A stretch of DNA of 6,394 nucleotides from an uncultured Oscillospiraceae bacterium (GCA_947624465.1 CANQKJ010000127.1:1-6394), one strand, 5' to 3'. Counted from the first letter of the stretch, positions 1 through 5,570 are shown. The notes: a model not told the origin generated them from the sequence alone. Program-made: numbers and translations.

Positions 1-45
1 TAAAGGAGAAAAAGGGCCGTTCAAGTTGGGGTAGGTACACCAAGG

Positions 46-165
46 GAGGTCGGCGTCAACCTGAAGCAGGGCTACAATGGCGATCTGACCAGCCGTCAGG
101 CCGGCTCCATCGGCGGCCAGATGGTCAAGAAGATGATCGAGTCCTACGAGAACGGCCTGAAGTAA
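46..165 (+). pseudogene. Alpha/beta-type small acid-soluble spore protein (SASP), C-terminal part; 5' end missing or disrupted
   Basis: Translation of 46-165 gives about 39 residues beginning EVGVNLKQGYNGDLTS and ending with QMVKKMIESYENGLK before TAA. This matches the C-terminal two thirds of alpha/beta-type SASPs, which coat and protect DNA in dormant spores; the conserved block with the TSRQAGSIGG core is present. The N-terminal part (about 25 residues in the family) is not. The frame stays open back to a TAA at 1-3 but contains no ATG, GTG or TTG. A Shine-Dalgarno-like AAAGGAG lies at 2-8, too close to the conserved block to allow a normal N-terminus. A Phe-Lys pair typical of the family can be read at 20-25, but in another frame. 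I infer a deletion or frameshift, or errors at a contig edge. The identity of the tail is firm; whether the gene is really broken is uncertain. Confidence 0.75.
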
Positions 166-190
166 GGATACCCCGGACCGTTGACCTTTT

Positions 191-210
191 TTCTCCCGGC
201 ATCGGGAGAG
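191..210. other. Small GC-rich hairpin downstream of the SASP tail
   Basis: TCTCCCG (192-198) and CGGGAGA (203-209) form a perfect 7-bp stem with a GCAT loop. A run of T precedes it on the plus strand rather than following it, so it is not a canonical terminator in either direction. It may protect the 3' end of the spore-protein mRNA or be incidental. Confidence 0.35.
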
Positions 211-213
211 CGA

Positions 214-249
214 ATAAATATCCCCCCGCTTTGGCGGGGGGATATTTAT
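214..249. terminator. Strong bidirectional intrinsic terminator between convergent genes
   Basis: Positions 214-229 and 234-249 are perfect inverted repeats (16 bp) around a TTTG loop. The core is CCCCCCGC/GCGGGGGG with an A/T-rich base, so each strand ends the stem in a T/A-rich run. It lies 48 nt after the SASP stop and about 20 nt after the thioesterase stop on the opposite strand, which fits a shared terminator for converging transcripts. Confidence 0.85.
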
Positions 250-275
250 ATTATATATTAATTATATATTATATC
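242..275. repeat. AT-only tract with a 10-bp direct repeat
   Basis: This stretch is entirely A/T (242-275) in an otherwise strongly GC-rich window. TTATATATTA occurs at 251-260 and again at 262-271. The second copy overlaps the TAA stop codon of the thioesterase gene. It is probably just the terminator flank; no binding site is recognised. Confidence 0.4.
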
Positions 276-736
276 TGTTTCTGCCCCGCGGTGGAGTAGA
301 CCCCGGTGGCGGTGACCAGAGTGTCGTCGGGCCGGCCGGGGAAAAAGACCTCCGCCATGGCCTGGGCGGTGGTGCGGCCCAGATGGTTCAGCCGGGTCCG
401 CACATGGACGGTGCCGCTCAGCGGCAGGGGCTTCAGATAGTTCACCGTCATGGTGACGGTGGGGGTGGGCCCGATCACATGGACGGAGCAGGTGATGCCC
501 ATGCAGCTGTCCAGCAGGGTGGCGATGACCCCGCCGTGGACGGTGCCCAGCACGTTGGCCATCCAGGGTCTGGTGTCATAGGCGAACAGGATGGAGCCGG
601 AGGGGCCGTCGCAGTCGATGACCCGGGCGGTGCCAAAGATGTCGGGGCCGCCGGCCCCGTCTCCCACATGGGCCCGGTCAGTCAGAAACTCCTCCGCCAG
701 CCGGCGCAGTTCCTCGGTGGGCAGGCTCTTATTCAT
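269..736 (-). CDS. PaaI-family hotdog-fold thioesterase
   Basis: This 155-residue protein has the length and layout of a single-hotdog acyl-CoA thioesterase of the PaaI/DUF4442 type, which hydrolyses acyl- or aryl-CoA thioesters in the cytoplasm, usually as a dimer or tetramer. The active-site region is clear: Asn61, Gly64, the His67-Gly68-Gly69 triad at the start of the central helix, and Asp76 in the ATLLDSCMG stretch. The YLKPLPLSGTV segment (100-110) and the beta strands ending at YSTAG are also typical. ATG at 736-734 was chosen because AAAGGAGC lies 8 nt upstream; the open frame continues further upstream but only inside the preceding gene. It starts 17 nt after the rqcH stop, so it is probably the last gene of that operon. 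The substrate cannot be told from sequence, and I see no functional link to rqcH. Confidence 0.88.
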   Translation of the reverse strand: MNKSLPTEELRRLAEEFLTDRAHVGDGAGGPDIFGTARVIDCDGPSGSILFAYDTRPWMANVLGTVHGGVIATLLDSCMGITCSVHVIGPTPTVTMTVNYLKPLPLSGTVHVRTRLNHLGRTTAQAMAEVFFPGRPDDTLVTATGVYSTAGQKQI

Positions 737-743
737 GGAAAAC

Positions 744-751
744 GCTCCTTT
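744..751 (-). promoter_or_regulatory. Ribosome binding site of the thioesterase gene
   Basis: AAAGGAGC on the minus strand lies 8 nt before the ATG and only 2 nt after the rqcH stop codon. It fixes the start at 736 and suggests translation by ribosomes finishing rqcH. Confidence 0.75.
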
Positions 752-753
752 GG

Positions 754-2496
754 TCAGTTCCGCCCGGTCCGGAGCCGTTTGGCCAGCTCCCCGTCGGGGG
801 TGACGTACATGGTCTGATAGGTGTTGTAGATCACGTAGCCCGGCCTGGCCCCGGCGGGCTTTTTCACATAGCGGACGGGGGTGTAGTCCACGGGGACCTG
901 GCCGGACTCGGCCCCCTGGGAGAACCAGGCGGCCAGCATGGCGGCCTCGGTGAGGGATTTTTCGTCCGGCTCCGCGCCGCCGGTTTTCAGGATGACGTGG
1001 GAGCCGTGGAGCTTCTGCACATGGAGCCACAGATCCCGCTTGTCGGCCTCTTTCAGGGTGAGCCGGTCGTTCTGGCTGTTGTTTTTGCCCACCAGGATGG
1101 TCAGGCCCGCTGTGGAGCGGAACTCCATGGGCCTGGAGTGGACGGCCTTCTGCTTTCCCTTGGCGGCCAGCTTCTTTTTCTGCTGTTTCAGGTAGCCGTT
1201 GTCCATCAGCTCCTGGCGGATCTCCTGGAGATCCCGGTCCCCCTCGGACATACGGATGTTCTGCAAAACGCTGTCCAGATAGTCCAGCTCCGCCCGGTTC
1301 TTCTCCAGCTGGAGGGTGAGCATCTCCTCCGCCTTCTGGGCCTTCTTGTAGTCCTTATAGTACCGGGCGGCGTTCTGCTGAGGGGTGAGAAGCGGGTCCA
1401 AGGGGATGTCCACTTCTTTGGCCTCCGGGTCGTAGTAGTTCTGGGCCCGAAGGACGGTCTGGCCCTTTTTCATCTGGTGGAAGTTGGTGGTGATGATATC
1501 GCCGTACTCCCGCAGCCTGTCCCGGTCCCCGGCCTTTTGCAGGTCCGCTTCCTGATTGGCGATTTTTTTCGCCGTGCGGTTCCGGGCCTGGGTCACCGAG
1601 CGGATGAAGTCCTGCCCCCGCTGCTTCACCCGCTCCTGGGCCTCCTTCTGCTCATAGAAGTCGTCCAGCAGGGCGGAGAAGGTGGGATAGCGGCGCAGCT
1701 CCACCTCGGGGCCGTACTGCACCACCGTCTGGAAGGTGAAGTCGAAGGGCTTGCCCTCCCTCAGCAGGGCGGTGGGGGTGAAGTCCCGCTTTTCGATGCG
1801 CTGGGCCAGCTCTGTGAGGCGGCGGGCCAGCCCCTCTCTGGTGCCGCCTCCTTGGAACTCCAATTCCCGGGCGATGAGGGGGGAGATGCCGCTGAAGGTG
1901 TCCAGCAGCCACTTGTCCTGATCGGTCTCCGGGGCCTGGGAGAGGACCAAGGCGGTCCGCTCGTCGGGGGAGAGGGCGGTGGGGTCCAGCTTGCCGGTGG
2001 GTTCGGGGGGCTGGTAGTATAGCCCCGGCATGACGGGCCGCTTGGCGGACAGGTCCCCGTCGGCCCGGCGGAGGCAGTCGGTGATCCGCCCCGCCCCGTC
2101 CAGCATGATGAGGTTGGATTTCCGGCCGATGCACTCCAGCACCAGCCGCCGCTCCACCCGGTCCCCCAGCTCGTCCAGGGCCTCGAATCTGAAGTCCAGC
2201 AGCCGCTCCATGGAGGGCTGAACGATCTCCAGCAGCCGCGCCCCGGAGAAGTATTTGCGCAGCAGCATACAGAACATGGGGGGCGTCTCCGGGTTTTCCC
2301 GGGGAATGGCGGTGAGCTGCGCCCTGGGATGGGCAGGGCTGGCGGTGAGCAGCAGGCGGACGTTCTCCTTTCCCGCCCGCATATGGAGGACGACTTCCTC
2401 TCTGGCGGGCTGGTACAGCTTATCCACCTTGCCGCCGGTGAGGGCGCCCCGCAGCTCCTCCGCCAGCGCGGTCATGAAAATGGCGTCAAAGGGCAT
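754..2496 (-). CDS. rqcH: RqcH, Rqc2/NEMF homolog of ribosome-associated quality control (NFACT protein, formerly fibronectin-binding FbpA)
   Basis: This 580-residue protein matches the full NFACT layout, slightly longer than the roughly 570 residues of Bacillus subtilis RqcH. RqcH binds 50S subunits that hold a stalled peptidyl-tRNA and directs alanine tailing so the nascent chain is degraded. Visible parts are NFACT-N from MPFDAIFMTALAEEL (1-15) to about 175, a helix-hairpin-helix region (about 176-235, with GISPLIARELEF at 203-214), a long charged coiled coil (about 276-445), and NFACT-R (457-557) with GKNN (470-473), DLWLH (488-492), GSHV (498-501) and the YVKKPAGARPGYVIY block. The functional DR motif near residue 97 reads Glu97-Arg98 here. 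ATG at 2496-2494 has GGAGG 9 nt upstream, and the gene overlaps the 3' end of mrnC by 11 nt. Older annotations call this family fibronectin-binding; the cytoplasmic RQC role is the better supported one. Confidence 0.95.
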   Translation of the reverse strand: MPFDAIFMTALAEELRGALTGGKVDKLYQPAREEVVLHMRAGKENVRLLLTASPAHPRAQLTAIPRENPETPPMFCMLLRKYFSGARLLEIVQPSMERLLDFRFEALDELGDRVERRLVLECIGRKSNLIMLDGAGRITDCLRRADGDLSAKRPVMPGLYYQPPEPTGKLDPTALSPDERTALVLSQAPETDQDKWLLDTFSGISPLIARELEFQGGGTREGLARRLTELAQRIEKRDFTPTALLREGKPFDFTFQTVVQYGPEVELRRYPTFSALLDDFYEQKEAQERVKQRGQDFIRSVTQARNRTAKKIANQEADLQKAGDRDRLREYGDIITTNFHQMKKGQTVLRAQNYYDPEAKEVDIPLDPLLTPQQNAARYYKDYKKAQKAEEMLTLQLEKNRAELDYLDSVLQNIRMSEGDRDLQEIRQELMDNGYLKQQKKKLAAKGKQKAVHSRPMEFRSTAGLTILVGKNNSQNDRLTLKEADKRDLWLHVQKLHGSHVILKTGGAEPDEKSLTEAAMLAAWFSQGAESGQVPVDYTPVRYVKKPAGARPGYVIYNTYQTMYVTPDGELAKRLRTGRN

Positions 2497-2899
2497 GGGC
2501 TTCCCCCTCCATCATCACCTCGAACAGCTCATTGAGGCGGTCTGTCCGCCCTTGCAGATACAGCCAGCCAAACAGGCACTCCAGCGCCGTGGCCGCCCGG
2601 TATTCCCCGGCGGTGGCTCCCTTGGGGATGGCGGCGGTGTGGGTGTTGCGGCCGTGGCGGTACACCGCCTGTTCCTCCTCGGTGAGCAGCGGCAGGACGG
2701 CGTGGGCCATCCGCGCCTGGGCGGGGGCGGCCACATAGGCCACGGCGGCCTTGTGGAGCCGGTCGTTGGTGGCCTTGCCCCGGAGGCACAGCCAGGAGCG
2801 CACCATCAGCTCGAACACCCCGTCCCCCAGATGGGCCAGACCCAGGGCGCTGATATGCTCCACGGTCTCCGCCGGGGCCGACAGGTGAAAGTAGTCCAT
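2486..2899 (-). CDS. mrnC: Mini-ribonuclease 3 (Mini-III), 23S rRNA maturation
   Basis: This 137-residue protein is a stand-alone RNase III catalytic domain without a dsRNA-binding domain, as in Mini-III, which trims the double-stranded ends of pre-23S rRNA as a homodimer. Diagnostic parts are LAHLGDGVFELMVR (21-34) with catalytic Asp26, the LHKAAVAYVAAPAQA stretch (48-62), YRHGRN (80-85) followed by a Pro-Lys turn, and ALECLFGWLYL (105-115) with the second acidic residue Glu107. The length is normal for the family. ATG at 2899-2897 has GGGAG 7 nt upstream, and a good promoter lies just before it, so this is the first gene of the mrnC-rqcH-thioesterase unit. In Bacillus the gene sits beside cysS; here it is joined to rqcH instead. 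Its TGA lies inside the rqcH start region, giving an 11-nt overlap and likely translational coupling. Confidence 0.93.
   Translation of the reverse strand: MDYFHLSAPAETVEHISALGLAHLGDGVFELMVRSWLCLRGKATNDRLHKAAVAYVAAPAQARMAHAVLPLLTEEEQAVYRHGRNTHTAAIPKGATAGEYRAATALECLFGWLYLQGRTDRLNELFEVMMEGEAHAL
2503..2510 (-). promoter_or_regulatory. Ribosome binding site of rqcH inside mrnC
   Basis: GGAGGGGG on the minus strand lies within the last codons of mrnC; GGAGG is 9 nt before the rqcH ATG. It supports the start at 2496 and coupling with mrnC translation. Confidence 0.7.
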
Positions 2900-2928
2900 A
2901 ATCTCGCTCCCATCGTTGAATTGGGGAG

Positions 2929-2957
2929 ATTATACCGCATTTGGATGGGAAAAACAA
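2929..2957 (-). promoter_or_regulatory. Sigma-A-type promoter of mrnC-rqcH-thioesterase
   Basis: On the minus strand TTGTTT (2957-2952) and a perfect TATAAT (2934-2929) are separated by exactly 17 nt. The start of transcription would be near 2922, giving a leader of about 23 nt that contains the GGGAG ribosome binding site. The -35 box lies in the T-rich tail of the preceding terminator. Confidence 0.75.
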
Positions 2958-2984
2958 GAGGGGAGCGGCGGGCCGCTCCCCTCT
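2957..2984 (-). terminator. Intrinsic terminator of the BlaI-M56 unit
   Basis: AGAGGGGAGCGG (2957-2968) pairs perfectly with CCGCTCCCCTCT (2973-2984), a 12-bp stem with a 4-nt loop. On the minus strand the stem is followed directly by TTGTTTTTCCC, a proper T-rich tail. It lies about 60 nt after the M56 stop codon, so it ends that transcript. Confidence 0.85.
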
Positions 2985-3045
2985 GCGCGCTGATTCAGTT
3001 CTGGGCGGCGTACACTCCTCCACGCCCCGGATGATCTCCGCCAGT

Positions 3046-4353
3046 CTACGGCCCGCGGTTCGGCGCCGCCTCTCCGTTTTCATCCAGCAGATAGACCGCG
3101 AAGACCGTGCCGAGCTGGGCCGGGTCAGTCTCCATCACCAGGCCGTTGAACACCACCCGGACGGCATCCCCCTCCTTCACCCCGCCGGGATAATTGCCGG
3201 GGGACAAAACGCTTTTTGTCACCGTGACCCTCGCGCCGGCGGACAGGCCGCTGTTGAAGCCGTCGCTGACTTCGGCCAGGAGGCTGCCGCCCCTGTCCTC
3301 CAGGACGACGGCGTTGAAAAAGCGCTCGCCGTTGGGCTGTATCTCCGCCCGGGGGAACGACCGGCCGGTGAACAGGAGAAGCCCCGCCGCCACCACGGCG
3401 ACCAGCGCGATAACGACTACCCAAAACGCCGGCTTTTTGTAGTTCAGCACATTTTTGATGCGGCTCTGGGGGTCGCCGTTCCCGAAGGCCAGGGGGCCCA
3501 CCGGCGACAGCCGCCGGGTATACTGCCGCAGCAGGGCCTCGGAATAGTCCGCCCGCACGTCCCGGCTGTACTGCCGCAGCACCGTTTCGTCGCAGGACAT
3601 CTCCATATCCCGCCCCGCCAGCCAGAAGGCCAGCCACACCAGCGGGTTAAACCAGTGGATGACCAGCGCCAGCCACGCCGCCAGGCGGATCAGGTGGTCC
3701 CCCCGGCCGGCGTGGACGCGCTCATGGCGCACCACATAGTCCCGGATGTTCTCCGGCAGGTCGGAGGGCAGATAGATCCTGGGGAACAGCCCGCCCCACA
3801 GGAACGCGGTGGGGATGTGGTCCGCCAGCCAGATGTCCCGCTCTCCCTCCTGCTTCACGGCCTCCCGCAGCCTCCACCGCAGCCGCAGCGTGGAGACCGC
3901 GCCCCACAGCAGCATGGCCAGCAGCCCCGCCAGCCACACCAAGCTCCCGACGCTCACCCAGGTCAGAGGAGCTTCCCCGTCTGCGGGGAACGTGACCATT
4001 GGTTCCCCGGTGGGATAGCGCCCCACATTCGCCTCCCTCTGGGGGATGGGGTGCCGGTACAGGTAGTCGTTGACCGGCCCGTCCACCGCCGAAATGCCGG
4101 TGCTGACCTGCACGTAGCTGTATTTCTCGTCCGGGACGGGGACGATCTCCGCCGAGGGCATGGGGCTCCAGGGCGTCTTGGGGACAAAGGGGCACAGCAG
4201 CCGGAACAGCACCACCGCCCACAGGGCGTAGGAGAACACCCTGGGCGCCTTGCGGAGCAGGAGGCGGATGAGCAGCACCGCCGCGACGCACAGGGCGGCC
4301 CCGGCGCTTATGCGGAGCGTCCCGAGGAACAGCTCCTCCAGCAGGGCCATCAT
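3046..4353 (-). CDS. BlaR1/MecR1-like M56-family membrane metallopeptidase with a non-penicillin-binding C-terminal domain
   Basis: This 435-residue integral membrane protein resembles BlaR1/MecR1 in its protease part. Such proteins sense a signal outside and relieve repression by a partner BlaI-type regulator. Hydrophobic segments lie at about 15-34, 40-57, 131-153 and 222-246, and a last one at 309-328. The zinc site is HERVH (210-214) with EMSCDE (251-256) supplying the third ligand; the AFLWGGLFPRIYLP block (183-196) precedes it as in the family. After the last membrane segment only about 100 residues follow (332-435), with FFNAVVLE, GDAVRVVFNGLV and GTVFAVYLLDENGE. This is far too short for the roughly 250-residue beta-lactam-binding domain of BlaR1 and lacks an SxxK site there. 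ATG at 4353 has GGAGG 7 nt upstream and overlaps the repressor stop in ATGA; a second ATG follows directly. The ligand is unknown. Confidence 0.9.
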   Translation of the reverse strand: MMALLEELFLGTLRISAGAALCVAAVLLIRLLLRKAPRVFSYALWAVVLFRLLCPFVPKTPWSPMPSAEIVPVPDEKYSYVQVSTGISAVDGPVNDYLYRHPIPQREANVGRYPTGEPMVTFPADGEAPLTWVSVGSLVWLAGLLAMLLWGAVSTLRLRWRLREAVKQEGERDIWLADHIPTAFLWGGLFPRIYLPSDLPENIRDYVVRHERVHAGRGDHLIRLAAWLALVIHWFNPLVWLAFWLAGRDMEMSCDETVLRQYSRDVRADYSEALLRQYTRRLSPVGPLAFGNGDPQSRIKNVLNYKKPAFWVVVIALVAVVAAGLLLFTGRSFPRAEIQPNGERFFNAVVLEDRGGSLLAEVSDGFNSGLSAGARVTVTKSVLSPGNYPGGVKEGDAVRVVFNGLVMETDPAQLGTVFAVYLLDENGEAAPNRGP

Positions 4354-4721
4354 TTCGACCCCTCCTCCCGGCTCTGGTCGATGAGCTTCTGGAGCTGGGC
4401 GGCCTCCTCGCCGGTGAGGCCCCTGCCGCCGGAAAAGGCGGCCAGGAATCTGGGCAGGGAGCCGCCGAAGGCCTCGTCCACGAACTCCCGGCTCTGGCGG
4501 GCGGCGAAGTCCTCCCGGCTCACCAGGGAGGTCACCGTGCCGTTCTCGTTTTGAAACAGGCCCCGCTGGCACAGCCGCCGCAGGACGGTGTAGGTGGTGG
4601 ACTTCTTCCAGCGCAGCTTTTCCTGGCACAGCTTCACCAGCTCGGCGGAGGTCAGGGGTTCGTTGTCCCAGATGATGGCGGCGAAGCTGGCCTCTACCGG
4701 GCCAAGCTTGTATTGGATCAT
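4350..4721 (-). CDS. BlaI/MecI/CopY-family transcriptional repressor
   Basis: This 123-residue protein has the usual size of BlaI/MecI repressors, dimeric winged-helix proteins that dissociate from DNA when cleaved in response to the partner membrane protease. The N-terminal half matches the family: KLGPVEASFAAIIWDNEPLT (5-24), the AELVKLCQEKL helix (26-36), and the recognition helix within WKKSTTYTVLRRLCQRGL (38-55), followed by a short wing. The C-terminal half (about 72-120) is helical and should form the dimer and cleavage region; Ala95-Phe96 lies about where BlaI of Staphylococcus is cut at Asn101-Phe102 (my alignment by eye). ATG at 4721-4719 has GGAGG 8 nt upstream. Stop and M56 start share ATGA. 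Two dyads over its own promoter suggest autoregulation. No beta-lactamase or copper gene is adjacent, so the controlled function is unknown. Confidence 0.92.
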   Translation of the reverse strand: MIQYKLGPVEASFAAIIWDNEPLTSAELVKLCQEKLRWKKSTTYTVLRRLCQRGLFQNENGTVTSLVSREDFAARQSREFVDEAFGGSLPRFLAAFSGGRGLTGEEAAQLQKLIDQSREEGSK

Positions 4722-4745
4722 GGCGGTTTCCTCCCCGATCGAATG

Positions 4746-4762
4746 GTTTACAGCTTGTCGAC
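4746..4762. promoter_or_regulatory. Putative repressor operator 1 (promoter-distal dyad, over the transcription start)
   Basis: GTTTACAGCTTGTCGAC is an imperfect dyad (GTTTAC, 5 nt, GTCGAC) that starts just at the predicted transcription start of the repressor gene. It shares GTTTACAGC and the layout with the site at 4771-4787. The TACA core is reminiscent of BlaI/MecI operators, but the match to published consensus is only partial. Confidence 0.5.
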
Positions 4763-4769
4763 TGATTGC

Positions 4770-4798
4770 AGTTTACAGCAAGTAGACCAATCTGTCAA
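4770..4798 (-). promoter_or_regulatory. Promoter of the BlaI-M56 operon
   Basis: On the minus strand a perfect TTGACA (4798-4793) and TAAACT (4775-4770, 4 of 6 matches to TATAAT) are separated by 17 nt. Transcription should begin near 4763, leaving a leader of about 42 nt with a GGGGAGG ribosome binding site. Both flanking dyads overlap the RNA polymerase footprint, so repression by the encoded repressor is the simple reading. Confidence 0.75.
4771..4787. promoter_or_regulatory. Putative repressor operator 2 (dyad over -10 box and spacer)
   Basis: GTTTACAGCAAGTAGAC is a dyad with half sites GTTTAC and GTAGAC (5 of 6 symmetric positions) around AGCAA. It covers most of the -10 box and part of the spacer, and repeats the site at 4746-4762 exactly 25 bp away. 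Confidence 0.55.
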
Positions 4799-4814
4799 GG
4801 GGGAGACGCAAAAT

Positions 4815-4845
4815 AATTCCGGCCCCGTTCAACGGGGCCGGAATT
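4815..4845. terminator. Intrinsic terminator downstream of the CmpB-type gene
   Basis: AATTCCGGCCCCG (4815-4827) pairs perfectly with CGGGGCCGGAATT (4833-4845), a 13-bp stem with a TTCAA loop. On the minus strand the stem is followed by ATTTTG, and on the plus strand by a run of T to 4848, so it can work both ways. It ends the gene stopping at 4878 and insulates the BlaI-M56 promoter 17 nt further on. Confidence 0.85.
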
Positions 4846-4877
4846 TTTGACATATAGCCGGACCGGACGCCGGGAGG

Positions 4878-5570
4878 TCACTCCCCGTAGTACTCCGGCG
4901 GGTGCATACTGGGGAACCGGGCCTGGAGCCACGGGTCGGGGAAGGTCTCGTCCAGCCATAGGGACACCGCGCCGGTGGCGGGGACCCCCTCCTGCCGGAG
5001 ATCCATCCGGTGGAGGGCCGCCGTGGTGAGCACGGTGGACAGCACCAGGAACAGGGCCAGGGCGGCGGTCAGCCGGCGGGCGCGGCCCCTGGGGGTGCGC
5101 TCGATGAGCAGGCACAGGAGGGGATGGATGAACCGCATCCACGCCACCGCCGCCAGCCCCCAGAACAGGCAGAAGATCAGATTCACATGGCTGTTGAGGC
5201 TGAGGGGCAGATGGCCGTAGTACCAGAACACCACCCCGAAGGCCCACTGCTGGATCAGGGAGCAAAGGTACTCGAACCCGCCGCCCAGCAGGGCGCCGGC
5301 GGCGAACAGGGCCAGGCCGCTCCGCTCCGCCAGAGGGCGGAGGATCAGGGTGAACAGCACCGCGCCCGCGCCCCACACTAGGCTGAAGGGACCCAGCACC
5401 AGGCTGCTGCGGCTGGTGAGCTGGCCGCGGGTGACGAGCCAGAACACCACCTCGATCCCATCCCCCAGCAGGGCGGCCAGGGCGAACAGCCAGAACAGCC
5501 GGTAGGGGGTGAGAGGGGCGGCGGCCGCCGCCCGGGCCCGCTCCAGAAGAGCGACCTCTGTTTTGACCAT
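4878..5570 (-). CDS. CmpB-type putative ABC transporter permease (PF06541 family) membrane protein
   Basis: This 230-residue polytopic membrane protein matches the family annotated as putative ABC-transporter type IV or CmpB. Membrane segments lie at about 24-46, 57-79, 86-106, 130-153 and 166-187. Family landmarks are the FWLFALAALLGDGIE stretch ending in Glu40, SSLVLGPFSLVWG (55-67), GALLGGGFEYLCS (92-104) and the YYGHLPLSLNSHVNLIFCLF stretch (117-136). The biochemical role of the family is not established; the transporter label rests on old annotation. A C-terminal tail of about 45 residues follows the last membrane segment. ATG at 5570-5568 was preferred because AGGAG lies 9 nt upstream; a GTG seven codons earlier has no ribosome binding site. 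It starts 87 nt after the ABC permease stop with no hairpin between, so partial read-through is possible. A strong terminator follows it. Confidence 0.82.
   Translation of the reverse strand: MVKTEVALLERARAAAAAPLTPYRLFWLFALAALLGDGIEVVFWLVTRGQLTSRSSLVLGPFSLVWGAGAVLFTLILRPLAERSGLALFAAGALLGGGFEYLCSLIQQWAFGVVFWYYGHLPLSLNSHVNLIFCLFWGLAAVAWMRFIHPLLCLLIERTPRGRARRLTAALALFLVLSTVLTTAALHRMDLRQEGVPATGAVSLWLDETFPDPWLQARFPSMHPPEYYGE

Noticed and set aside
737..1030. N-terminal extension of the thioesterase frame to 253 codons
   Set aside because: The extra 98 residues lie inside rqcH and are Arg/Pro-rich; the internal ATG at 736 has an excellent ribosome binding site.
997..2022. Plus-strand open frame of 341 codons
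   Set aside because: It is antisense to rqcH, with Leu/Val/Gly low-complexity content and no ribosome binding site or domain.
2255..3034. Plus-strand open frame of 259 codons
   Set aside because: It runs antisense across rqcH, mrnC and the promoter-terminator junction, and is not protein-like.
2941..4554. Long plus-strand open frame of 537 codons
   Set aside because: It lies antisense to the M56 and BlaI genes, is rich in Gln, Pro, His and Arg, and lacks any recognisable domain; it is a shadow caused by high GC.
4354..4629. N-terminal extension of the M56 frame to 527 codons
   Set aside because: The extension overlaps the BlaI-type gene and has no hydrophobic or family-like sequence; the ATGA start fits.
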